From Alentia gelatinosa (taxonomy: Eukaryota > Annelida > Polychaeta > Phyllodocida > Polynoidae), in assembly GCA_950022655.1 (NCBI GenBank), contig OX465581.1, positions 111,893,125 to 111,957,124 of the forward strand: DNA of 64,000 bases, in the 5' to 3' direction. How positions within the stretch are numbered: position 1 is the stretch's first letter; every line of letters begins with the position of its first letter. Of the stretch, positions 28,001-35,800 are shown in pieces. The notes below the pieces were generated by a model. The model saw only the letters and a list, made by a program, of their open reading frames with translations, ran no database searches and was not told where the DNA came from. The position numbers and the translations under genes were made by a program.

Positions 28001-29336
28001 GCACCAGTCAGGCCCTGCTAGGTGACTGTCACGGGCGCCGCGTGTGTGCCTCCCGGCCGGCCACTAGTGGGTACACCAGCCGGCCGCAGGGTACCCGCTA
28101 GCAGTGCAGTGCAAATTTTGGCTATATGCAGAGGTAAAGAAACTCCCTGAAATCCTGAAATTCCCTGAGAACTGGCATCCCTGCTTACCCCTCCTCGCTG
28201 GTACTGGTATAACCGGTTCAATTGATTCATGGACCAGTCAAGCAAGGATACATAGTATGAGCTTTATTCTGATTTTCTTCAATAATTAATGTCTGTTCAT
28301 AATCAAAGACTTGAGCAAGTCTAGGCATCCTACAGTAACAAATAAGTAGACAGAATGTTGCCGATTGAAAATTTAGAAATACTTACATAGCTTTCTCTGA
28401 ATTACGCGCCTGAAACAAAAGAGAATACAGATTACGATTAACTGGGTCAGTTATTAGATACAGTGAAAAGATCTATAAGAACTAAGACAAAGTAAGTTAA
28501 ATAATGACACTTCCTAGGATTACATTTGTGTTATATTACTATTTGTATAACATTGTCTTGTGTTGTCTGCAATGCTGATTTTCTCATGTAAATTCTACCA
28601 GAATTGCCACTTGTAAGCCTATGAGTTAAATGAGGTAAATGTTAAACCGACGCTCACTGTAAATCAATATCAAATAAACATCTGTTTGAGTATGCCCATT
28701 TCACCCCAAATCCTTCTCACTTTAAACAAATACCCGTACATTAAATATCGAATCTACCAAGAAAATTCCACTTCCTAGAACCAACCGTGTCTTTTTTTAT
28801 TCTCTTTCAAATGGGGTAAACCACACAACGCTCTGTCAAGGCGGCTCTGTAAACCACTCAAGGTTGACCTTACAATACACTCGCTATTGCTTATGTATTA
28901 CTACGCGTCAACTTCTCATGGTTCACGGTCGCTTTTCCAGAAAACCATCGTTTAATGTCTATGTATTAGGTAAGCCGCACTATCTTTCACTACGTCTACG
29001 CCACATGCCTCCGATAGACGCCGATACCTGCTATGCAACAACAAAACATACCGGAAATATTTCTTTTATTTTTTCCATATGAACACAATATAACCATTTG
29101 ATGTCGGGACTTTAATTCACAGGTACATATGTAAGTAGTATTTCAGTGAATATACTGCAACTGGCTAAAACACTGTATTTTGAAGCGCTATAGACGTTGT
29201 CTGAATGGAAAGTACACATATTATCGCCCAGAGTACATTGCAAATTCTTAAAGTTGAGCAACATAATCACAATACTATAATTCGAATTAGACATCAGGTG
29301 ATATATAATGAATATGTAATGAATTATACGTACCAT
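13030..29336 (-). CDS. ISY1: ISY1 splicing factor, complete, 11 coding exons
   Basis: Exons in transcription order: 29334-29336, 28387-28409, 27393-27441, 26501-26609, 25667-25779, 22606-22667, 21238-21293, 20519-20641, 18228-18346, 15079-15171, 13030-13143. Introns are GT-AG, phases agree, and the 864 nt give 287 residues plus stop; the human protein has 285. The protein opens MARNSEKAM. It then has the conserved EKWRRQIIGEISRKMAQIQN stretch, GEFKLRDLNDEINKLLREKG, GPKMLDHEGKEVPGNRGY and YFGATKDLPGVRELFEQE. An acidic Glu/Asp-rich stretch precedes HVPVPSQKE and KRKKMELLAKYASESLQAE. ISY1 belongs to the NTC-related set of the catalytic spliceosome and acts in the nucleus in pre-mRNA splicing. 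Exon 1 holds only the ATG. The exon 9 donor (GTCAGA) is weak. The identity is certain; the exact first exon is inferred. Confidence 0.97.
13233..13488 (+). repeat. REP-A interspersed repeat, copy in ISY1 intron 10
   Basis: It starts GGATGTCAGTTGGAGTGG and contains CTGCCTCAGAGAGG, GGCCATGG and ATTGGCG-AAATGA segments. It ends in TGGATTTCCACGGAAAAATG and TGACATCTCT. The starts and ends of copies resemble each other in inverted form (GGGATGTCAGTT with ACTGACATC), so the family is weakly fold-back. It recurs at 18.8, 19.65, 36.7, 37.5, 39.7, 40.1, 40.6, 54.7 and 56.06 kb. Confidence 0.75.
13844..14339. mobile_element. hAT-like non-autonomous element with subterminal repeats
   Basis: Perfect 14-bp inverted ends (CAGGCCTCCCAGTG at 13844-13857, its complement at 14326-14339) bound a 496-bp segment. 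Just inside both ends are repeated ATATAGGTTTTTATAGG-type motifs in opposite orientation. Such motifs are typical of transposase-binding subterminal repeats in hAT elements. TATATT lies on both outer flanks and would be a 6-bp target duplication, whereas hAT normally gives 8, so the family call is tentative. No coding capacity. Confidence 0.7.
14440..14571. repeat. Pal-2 palindrome, copy a
   Basis: Arms of the TTGACTGGTTTCAGAT...ATCTGAAACCAGTC type enclose a tip with GTTGACGCGTATTAATATCC and a GTCAACC mate. A tail resembling 17366-18182 follows (GCACTATC, GTATGCGCC and CTTTGTATTAG segments up to about 14760). Confidence 0.8.
14794..15058. repeat. Composite Pal-1/Pal-3 fold-back element
   Basis: The first half runs from TATCCTACCCCTC to GGGGTAGGATA and carries the TGCCACCGTTATGCCAT / ATATGCCACGGGTGACAT pair. 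The second half has ATATCACTCAGCTCCGCTTCG and GACGTTTCTTGATAATAT. The element stops about 15 bp from the exon 10 splice donor of ISY1. Confidence 0.75.
15700..15882. repeat. Imperfect inverted repeat
   Basis: TATATAATAAATATAGCACGACC near the left end is mirrored by GGTCGTCCTATATAAATATA on the right. CATGCTTGTACATGCT is mirrored by AGCATGTACAGCATG. Non-coding, in ISY1 intron 9. Confidence 0.6.
16399..16503. repeat. Hairpin-forming inverted repeat
   Basis: CAAAAGTTTAAAGTTAC...GGTAAGGC...AATTACTGCC on the left is mirrored by GGCAGTAATT...GCCTTACC...GTAACTTTGACTTTTG on the right, with a GAAGGCCTTGCCCGA tip. Confidence 0.7.
16520..16799. repeat. Inverted-end element containing a 19-bp triplet repeat
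   Basis: The ends are CTATTCCTATATACC and GGTATATAGGAATAG. Inside, a 19-bp unit beginning GGGACGAAAACGTCAGCCC occurs three times in a row from 16663, and an inverted relative (AAGTTTTCGTCCCG) lies at about 16622. The TATATACCT-type ends resemble those of the elements at 25.4 and 45.8 kb. Confidence 0.65.
17203..17365. repeat. Pal-2 palindrome, copy b
   Basis: Same arms as copy a (GGTTTCAGATACAAGCGGTCG and TTTTATCTGAAACCAG), with CGTATGCTCC and a GTTGATGC tip. The same downstream tail runs to about 17520. Confidence 0.75.
17521..17666. repeat. Pal-2 variant with different arms, copy b2
   Basis: The ends are GGATGATAAATACACAATA and TTGTATTTATTACTCACC. The arms are ACCATGATTTCGATCTGAG and its complement, followed inward by GGCCGTATTCTCC and a GTTGAC...GTCAAC tip. 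The arm sequence differs from copies a-c while the ends and tip agree. Confidence 0.75.
17831..18005. repeat. Pal-2 palindrome, copy c (with tail to 18182)
   Basis: This is the best-preserved copy: GGTGGGTAATAAATACAC, arm TTCAGATAAAAGCGGCCGTA, tip GTTGACGCG-type (GTCGACGCGTAGTAATATCC) and full mirrored half ending ATTTATTACCCACC. The following tail ends GTATTAGGTGGATAATAAA at about 18182, some 40 bp from ISY1 exon 9. Confidence 0.8.
18802..19056 (+). repeat. REP-A repeat, ISY1 intron 8, copy 1
   Basis: Runs from TCAGGGATGTCAGTTGGGG through CTCAGAAAGACTGAGAAAA and CATGGAATGAGGCTGGGG to the AAAACCGCGATCTCTG end. Confidence 0.7.
19645..20190 (+). repeat. REP-A repeats, ISY1 intron 8, two partial copies
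   Basis: A 5' part starts with CAGGGATGTCAGTTGGGG and reaches GGGCTGAGGGTGTGTGG (about 19645-19790). A separate 3' part carries TTATTGGTGTGAATGAGGCC and AACGAAAACAAGGATTTCC (about 20095-20190). Before the first copy, about 60 bp (19576-19640) also occurs at 15365-15430 (AATATGGAATGTATGA, ATAGCCACATAGGTTATTAG). Confidence 0.6.
20283..20502 (+). mobile_element. tRNA-derived SINE, type 2, copy 2
   Basis: The head is GGTGGCCAAGTGGTAGGGG and the B-box-like text GTGGGTTCAAACCCC. The body matches copy 1 nearly base for base, and a pure A tail of 10 lies at about 20493-20502. The tail ends about 16 bp from ISY1 exon 8, on the intron side of its donor. Confidence 0.85.
21764..21887. mobile_element. 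124-bp inverted-end element, copy 1
   Basis: The ends are TTATCTTAGCCTGG and CCAGGCTCAGATAA. Copy 2 at 60795-60918 has the same 124-bp length but the interior lies in the opposite orientation (ACCCGTTGAGAACGAGTT there, ACTCATACTCAACGGGT here). Confidence 0.75.
21942..22505. mobile_element. About 565-bp inverted-end element, copy 1
   Basis: The ends are AAGCCCATAAGAAGCGAC and GTCTTATGGGCTTTACTGC. The interior contains GATCACACTGCCTCC, AGAGCGGCCGGGAGCC and AGATCCGTCGGGCAAAGGTG. The same segments occur inverted in 44161-45049. It lies in ISY1 intron 5, about 100 bp from exon 6. Confidence 0.7.
22798..22847. repeat. Short inverted repeat
   Basis: GTGAAACCTGTGGGTATAGG is mirrored by CCTACAGGGGTTTCAC around an 11-bp loop. 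Confidence 0.5.
22848..24480. other. ISY1 intron 5, no feature recognised
   Basis: Only A/T-rich sequence. The text around 24205-24310 (CATAGTTAAGCAGACCTAGG, GTGAGATTCTCGTGTAG) recurs at 52745-52835 in PXK, so a low-copy dispersed repeat lies there. Confidence 0.45.
24505..24590 (+). repeat. tRNA-like fragment, possible SINE head
   Basis: The stretch GTGTTCGAACCCCG resembles a Pol III B box/T arm and is preceded by GGAGCAGTCAGCAGCGCC, about 45 bp upstream. The cloverleaf does not close cleanly and no 3' body or tail is recognised, so a functional tRNA gene is unlikely. Confidence 0.3.
25040..25190. repeat. Fragment related to the 10-kb fold-back element
   Basis: It contains AAAGGCCCACACAATTTTG, TGCAATTGAATGCAATGGATC, GTGCAACGATGGCGTCGC and AATAGGGCC. 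These recall the GCGATGCGAC-rich interior of 10005-11130 in a diverged form. Confidence 0.4.
25225..25575. repeat. Fold-back element of the 46-kb array family
   Basis: Left part: GGTTACTGAGCCCGTAC...GTCATTTGAT, mirrored by ATCAAATGACC...GTACGGGCTCAGTCAC. The right part is bounded by TTACTATATACCTCC and GGTATATAGTAA. The TACTGAGCC and ACGTTTCCTTA motifs are shared with 45997-46563. Confidence 0.65.
25915..26258 (-). mobile_element. tRNA-headed SINE, type 1, copy in ISY1 intron 4
   Basis: Read on the minus strand it starts GGTGGGGAGTTAGCTCAGTG, a tRNA-like 5' half with an A box. It continues to a degraded B box, then the body CAGCAGTGGTAGATTTACTG, GTGTAGGGGTGAGATTTC and CACCACCCTTGTGGTG. It ends with a CAAACCAACAAACC-type tail. 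The same body occurs at 36062, 37742 and 59480. Confidence 0.85.
27352..27368. repeat. Poly-A tract
   Basis: Uninterrupted A run of about 17-18 bases just downstream (on the minus strand) of ISY1 exon 3. Confidence 0.85.
27701..28320. repeat. About 600-bp GC-richer segment between 19-bp direct repeats
   Basis: ATCAAAGACTTGAGCAAGT occurs exactly at 27701-27719 and 28302-28320. The enclosed block is much richer in G and C than the intron around it and holds an inverted CCGGCCGGCC / AGCCGGCC pair near 28055-28088. It could be an insertion with a long target duplication or a local duplication. Confidence 0.5.
28850..28962. repeat. Half of a Pal-2-type palindrome (arm type f)
   Basis: TTACAATACACTCGCTATTG, TATTACTACGCGTCAAC and TCCAGAAAACCATCG match the reverse complement of the left half of the element at 61793-61955. 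The other half is missing. In ISY1 intron 1. Confidence 0.65.
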
Positions 29337-29807
29337 GGTGATGCTTTACAGAGCTGTCTTGGAATTGAATGTGGTATCTTCAGATGTATTTGACGCAAAT
29401 ACAGCGCCTGAGTTCGGAACGGAAACGATTGGGTTGTGTCTCAGAAATAGTAATCGTATGACTGAAACATTGATAATCAAACAAGAGATATGTTAAATCA
29501 AAAACAAATATTCCATAAAAGTCATATTATTTTATATATCCAAAAGTATTTTTGTACCATTGCATCCTCTTAAACTGTTTAAAGTATAATCAACCTGGTA
29601 CCCTGTTGCTTTCTGTGATGTACACTCTTCGAGCATAGGTCCTGTGCCATACTAGCCGAAGCAGCACGAAAGATCTGCATGAAGTGTGTAGCTTACAAGT
29701 CAGCAAGGTACCAGCCTGGGGCACGTGTGTGTTTACTGGTGATTACACACCAATATTTACGATATATCATTTGAATATATACAAATTTAGGAAACTAAAC
29801 AACAAAT
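29337..29807. promoter_or_regulatory. Shared bidirectional promoter region of ISY1 and IMP4
   Basis: The two start codons are 471 bp apart and point away from each other. No TATA box at a convincing distance and no long CpG run is visible. Core promoter elements cannot be placed by eye. Both 5' UTRs must lie in this interval. Confidence 0.75.
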
Positions 29808-32800
29808 ATGGTAAGTTTCTTGACGTTGGACTTGTCCGTAAAAAATCTATCCTTATATGAAGGAAGAATACACTTAAACATTTAATGTTTCCTCAACATT
29901 GCTTCTGTTATCGCTCAAGTTTTGCTTTGAGTTAAATGATGCCACCTAGGCCTTGGTCACAACCCAAACTGTCGTTTCACACCAACTCTCTCCCTAATCC
30001 TTTCACTAACCTTAGCCCTAAAACCTGGCTTCAGTTCTTTCCTTAAAATTAAATTAAGAACTGAGTGTACATATGACATGATGTGTGTTCTTGACTTGAG
30101 CCAAGTTGAGGATGAGGGGAGCGCATTTAAAGGACCTTTTCATGTGCAGATCCTGTACAGCTGTAGTCGTGGGCGACCCTAACAGTACGTTCCCGTATTA
30201 GGGTCGTGGATCACTCCATAGGCAAATTCTGGGGTTTTTAGCGAACCAAGATGGTTCGCATGCTGGCGTTTTCAGATATTTTCATCCATCAATAAAACTT
30301 TTTGGAATCGATAGCCAACATATTTATCTTGCTTCTGATACATTTTGATCAGAAAATAACATCAACGTTCTTAGATATCTGTACTGCAAATTGAGAAAGG
30401 GTTGTCAGTATTGAGCCCAGTGGCCATTTTGGCACCACCTCTCGTCCTCTCACGAGAAACAATGAGATGTAAATAAACATAGGGGTGGATCGATTTTCAA
30501 ATGCCAACGGACCTTGCACTGGTTGTAAAGTAGTTATCATGACTAAAAAGCCTCTAATTGGGTATTCAACTGATACAATGCATTTAGAAGAGGTAAACAA
30601 AACTTATAATATCATACCATGGCAGATTAATCGATCGAAAATTAACTCTGATGATTTTGACAGCTCTTTGTTTATAAGCCTCGTTCTAGATTAAATTTAA
30701 ATAATGGCGGATTGCTGAAAGCAAGGAGATCGATTCATACAGTTAAATAAGGTGATCTTGCTTGTTGTAGGGTTGGCTCAACATTTAGAATATTCTATTG
30801 GGTAATTATAAATGTGTATTTTGTGTGGGAAGTTTGAGGAGACGTTGTTCAAACCCAAAACATATTTATTCACCCTGTAATGGAAAACCCCAGAAAAGCC
30901 TTATGCAGTGGTGTCCGACCCTAATACTAGCGTATAGGGTCGGACTCGTCTGACTAGTACAGCTGCGAATATATGAGTAGCTTTTGAGACAACTAAGAGT
31001 GGAAGCAAATACAAATGTAATAGCTTCAGTATAGGTGTCTATGGGAGCCCGAAAATTGACGCACATTGATGGAGAGGCAGCATTTCCTCCCATATCTTTT
31101 CAATGCAGAGACCCGCATTCCTTCCCTGGGCCTTCTCCTCATAGTGTGCTGTCACCCGCTGTCACCCTACTATTTGAGGGAGCAATGTACCGGGGTAGTA
31201 TGTTTAATCTGTGTTATCAATGTCCACACATACCGTCGTCGCCAAAGTAAAAAAAAATACAAAATAACATGTATCCTGGCGAGGACAGTTTGCTCTTTGG
31301 ATATTGAGTAATAGGTCGTGGTCTAAGTTAGCCTCAAGACCAATACACACTTAGCGATATTTTGCTTTGCGATATCGGACACATTTCCCTTGCGATATTT
31401 CCCGGTTGGCACAGCAAGATCGCAAAATCCGACCCCTCACTCGTCGGTCCCCGCAGGGGGGGGGGGGGGGGGGGGGGGGGGGCTCATATCGCAAGGCCCT
31501 CCGGTCACACTTAGCATATTTTCCTTGTGGCTTTTGCCTAGACAATGGGGCAAAGATCACCTCCTTTTTATTTACAATGTTTTTATCTACTAAGTAGAAT
31601 TTACTATACAAATCTCAACTTTCTACGAATAAGTTAGCTGTGCATATCCAGCTTAAACATATAATCTGCTCCTTGTTTGTGAAAGGAATTAGGAAAAAAA
31701 CAACAACAAAAAACTTGTTTGTGAAAGGGGCTGTTCAGAAATAATGTCATGCAATCTTTGACAATATTTGATCCCCCCCCTCCACCCTTGTCATGCTTTG
31801 TCATACAACCATTCTCTTTCTTGGTCACACTCGCGACGAACCGCGTAACAAACCACGTACCTACATATACCTTTCTGTCAAGGTTCATCTTAAAAATAAA
31901 AATCATCTAAAAAGGTTGCAATTCCTTACTATACAATCATCTTAGATTTTCCGAGTTTCTCTCGGGTGCCGGGTTCTCCGCGGTGTTGAGTTCTCTGGTA
32001 TTCGCTGTCAACATCGCGAAATACATGTCCTGAGCTTAATGTTATATTTTGTTACCTTGGTCTATGCTTAACTCTTTCTGTCCGAGCCTGAGTGAGGAGC
32101 GCATGCACTATGGGACGAGGCATAATTCTGCTATAAACCCCAAGGGGACGAGACTATCGCTGCAATGGTGTCTGTTAATCGTATGGGTGTCTCTTAGTAA
32201 CCTTTAGATACAAGTTACTATAGTTACTTATCGAATGCCCATAAAGTATAATGATGACCATAGTATTTTTTATTTGTAGATCTGAATACGTGGCTAAGGG
32301 TGTTCACTAGTCGAGCTACCGCATCTAAGTGTCGGAGCAGTCGTCTGCTCGCGATATTTATAGTCAGACCACTCGCTACCAAGGCGACGTTGACAACAGA
32401 ACGGGGCGTATAGTAACGCCAGTTGTTGACAGTGTGACATCACGGTGACGGGAGGGGTTTCCCTGTACTGGTGTGATGGAAATAGGGGGAATCCCTTTGT
32501 CAGGGGGGCCCATTGCGGTTTCACAAGGTGCTCTTCAGGCTCGATTGAGTGACACACAGCTGCAAACGGTTGTTTGTAGTAAGTGGAGGTCACTGGGGCG
32601 GTACTGTCAAGTGGTTTGACAGGGAAGTGGGATGCAGAGGGCGTTTCTAATGGGTGAAACAGGTCTGTACATTCCACTGAAGATGTGACAACAACAAATT
32701 GTGTTGTCAACACTTGAAAAAGGGTTTTTGACAAGTGTGGGTGGTAGCAAACTTAAGGAAAGTGTGAGAGAGTGGTCCTGCTTCGGGAGGGTTCCAGAAG

Positions 32801-35800
32801 CGAACTATAAATGGGGTTGAAATCCCCACCAACTTGGAATTATTGATAAAAAAATTTTGACGTGGCTAGATTCGGGTTGGTGGGTTTATAAAAAAAAAAA
32901 AGTATTTTTTATTTGTAGTGAAAAAATGGTGTAAATCTATTCATTATTTCTCATAGACCATAACGTCTGTGATGAAAACACGTAAACAATGCCTGGAGGC
33001 AGTCCTCGTCCCCTGCGTGGGAATGCCTCCAGGTATTGCTAGGACTGAAAGAGTTAATGTAACATCCAGAATTGGAATCCTATATTTGAATACAAACCTT
33101 GTGGTGCTCCTAACACCTGTAATAAGACTGAAAGGTCGACACAAGTATTATATCAGTATTGTTTATATTTGGTTTTAGATCTTGTATATAGATGTGTGAT
33201 CGTATATAATGCTAGGAGCTTGTCAATATCTGTTTTTTAATTGCGTTCTAGTTGCGGCGACAGGCTCGACAGCGTAGAGAATACATCTATCGCAAGTCGA
33301 TAGAAGATAGAGAAAGGACCATCCTGGACAAAAAACAAAGGCTTAAAAAGGCTCTATCAGGTAATTAAATAATAAATCCCGTATAAATTAATGAAGTTTG
33401 TTCTGTAGTCAGTAAACTTGTATACTAGCATTTCAAGTGTTACAGAAAAAGAATAACACCCTCAATCATGCACTCGTTATAGCTTGAAGGCACCAAAGAC
33501 CCTCGGATGTGGGAGTTGTGAATTTTATGCTAGATGGCATGATCATTGGTGAGGATAAAGAGATGCGAAAACTACCACATCAGGGGCTCCGAGCATATGC
33601 ACACTGCATAATCTACTGAAGTCTCCGGTGTAATATCTATGGGATGTATATATGGAAGTAAGGGTGGCGCAATGTGAGAATAAATTTCAAACCATCTATT
33701 GAAACTTCATTGTATCAATAGTTATTGAACTGCATTATTTTCTATGGAAAATTAGTAGATGGAGGCTCCAACATACAACAGACCTTATCCACAGGCCAGT
33801 AGTGAGCCTTACCTGCTTGATTATGCAACGCGTTCTGCCAAAAAGGTTTGGTAAATCTTGCATATCGCGTCAGTAATATTTTAGATCTGGTTTAGATGAC
33901 ACCACATATCCTTGCAAAATGAGACATTGGCAGACCTTGTCAGAATATACCTATCTTTAGCTATGTGAAACCGAGAAAAGGATCTATCACACAGCACATA
34001 CTTGATATCACAATACTGTATTTTGTCCAAGTAATCATGTCATTAAAAATAGATAACAGCCTTGCGACCACAGCAACTGTTCACACTCCCGGTGTGATTG
34101 CAGTGTATTCCTATGGATGAGAGACTAGAATGAGCAGTGTTTTTCCTAGAGACGGCCTCAACTAAACAATGCACTGCTATGCATGCTGAACGGTAACTCG
34201 TGTATTCAGTCCATTCAATACTATTGACGTACCTTTAAGCTAATACAAGTTTTTATATCCTTTATGCTCTCTCATTTTCAGAAAACCAGACAATCCCCAC
34301 CGATTTGTCAAAGGAAGCCCTTGAATTAGACAAGAAGCTGGAATGGGATGGCGAAGGTGGAGAAGGTGTGTACAGACATTAACAAATATCCTAATTCAAT
34401 TCAAGAAAGGTGTCTTTTATGATTGGTTTCCTCTGCTACCACAATGTGTACAGACATTAACAAATATCCTAATTCAATTCAAGAAAGGTGTCTTTTATGA
34501 TTGGTTTCCTCTGTTACCACAATGTGTACAGACATTAACAAATATCCTAATTCAATTCAAGAAAGGTGTCTTTTATGATTGGTTTCCTCTGTTACCACAA
34601 TGTGTACAGACATTAACAAATATTCTAATTCAATTCAAGAAAGGTGTCTTTTATGATTGGTTCCCTCTGTTACCACAATGTGTACAGACATTAACAAATA
34701 TCCTAATTCAATTCAAGAAAGGTGTCTTTTATGATTGGTTCCCTCTGTTACCACAATATGTACAGACATTAACAAATATCCTAATTCAATTCAAGAAAGG
34801 TGTCTTTTATGATTGGTTTCCTCTGTTACCACAATGTGTACAGACATTAACAAATATCCTAATTCAATTCAAGAAAGGTGTCTTTTATGATTGGTTTCTT
34901 CTATTACCACAAAAAGCAAATAGTAAGTTCTCTCGGACCAGCACTTGAAATAAAAAATATTAGAATTCTGATTTGAGACGTCTATCTATTTGTTTAATGC
35001 TCCATTGAATGACAGTTATCATAGAAGAAACCTATGAGGGTTTAGGGTCATAGCTCGTATTTCATCGAGTTTGAATTGCGGAGTAATTCACAAGGCGAAG
35101 CCGCGTGAATTACGTAGTGATTCAAACAAATTGGATGAGCTCTGACCCTAAACTTGAATGGGTTTCTGAATTTATCTCACCCTTCAAATTGACTAATGTG
35201 ACATAATCCCCCATTGGATAATTTTCCTAAATATCTCATGGGCGTTGGATATGAGCTCCCAATGTTAAGCCTATGAAGAAAAAACACAAGGGGTGAGATA
35301 ATATCATGAAACATCACAAAATTCCATATGTTTATATGGCATGAGTTGTCTTCGCGGCATGATTTCACGAAGTGGAGCTGAGTGATATCTTTAGCGGAAG
35401 ACAACAAATGGCATGTAAGCAATTATATGAAACTAAGTGATGCTTAGATTTTATCCTACCCTGTCATGTGTTTTTACTTCATATGTCACCAGTGGCATAT
35501 AAATATTTTATGGCATAACCGTGGCATACAGGCCCACCATGTTAAATCTATGGAGATTTATATGCGGGGTAGGATAAAGAACTGTACCTACCCACCGAAA
35601 CCATGTAGACTGGATATCTATGGTAGGCGTGACCTCATCGGATGATGTCCGTTACCGACGCCGCTAAACAGTATCAAGAAAAAAAAATTAAAAAAAGGGA
35701 AAAAATACAGAATTCTGAGCAAGGTAATTTTGACCTAAGTATGATAATGATAATTTAAATATTTCAGGTATCACCTCCCATATGGATGACGAGTACAAGT

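Noticed and set aside
31351..31611. Open frames with poly-Pro or poly-Gly
   Set aside because: Produced on both strands by the poly-G tract inside a repeat.
34343..34948. 201-residue open frame with seven 26-residue repeats
   Set aside because: It is the 78-bp minisatellite read through in a frame different from IMP4. It overlaps IMP4 exon 3 and the start of intron 3.
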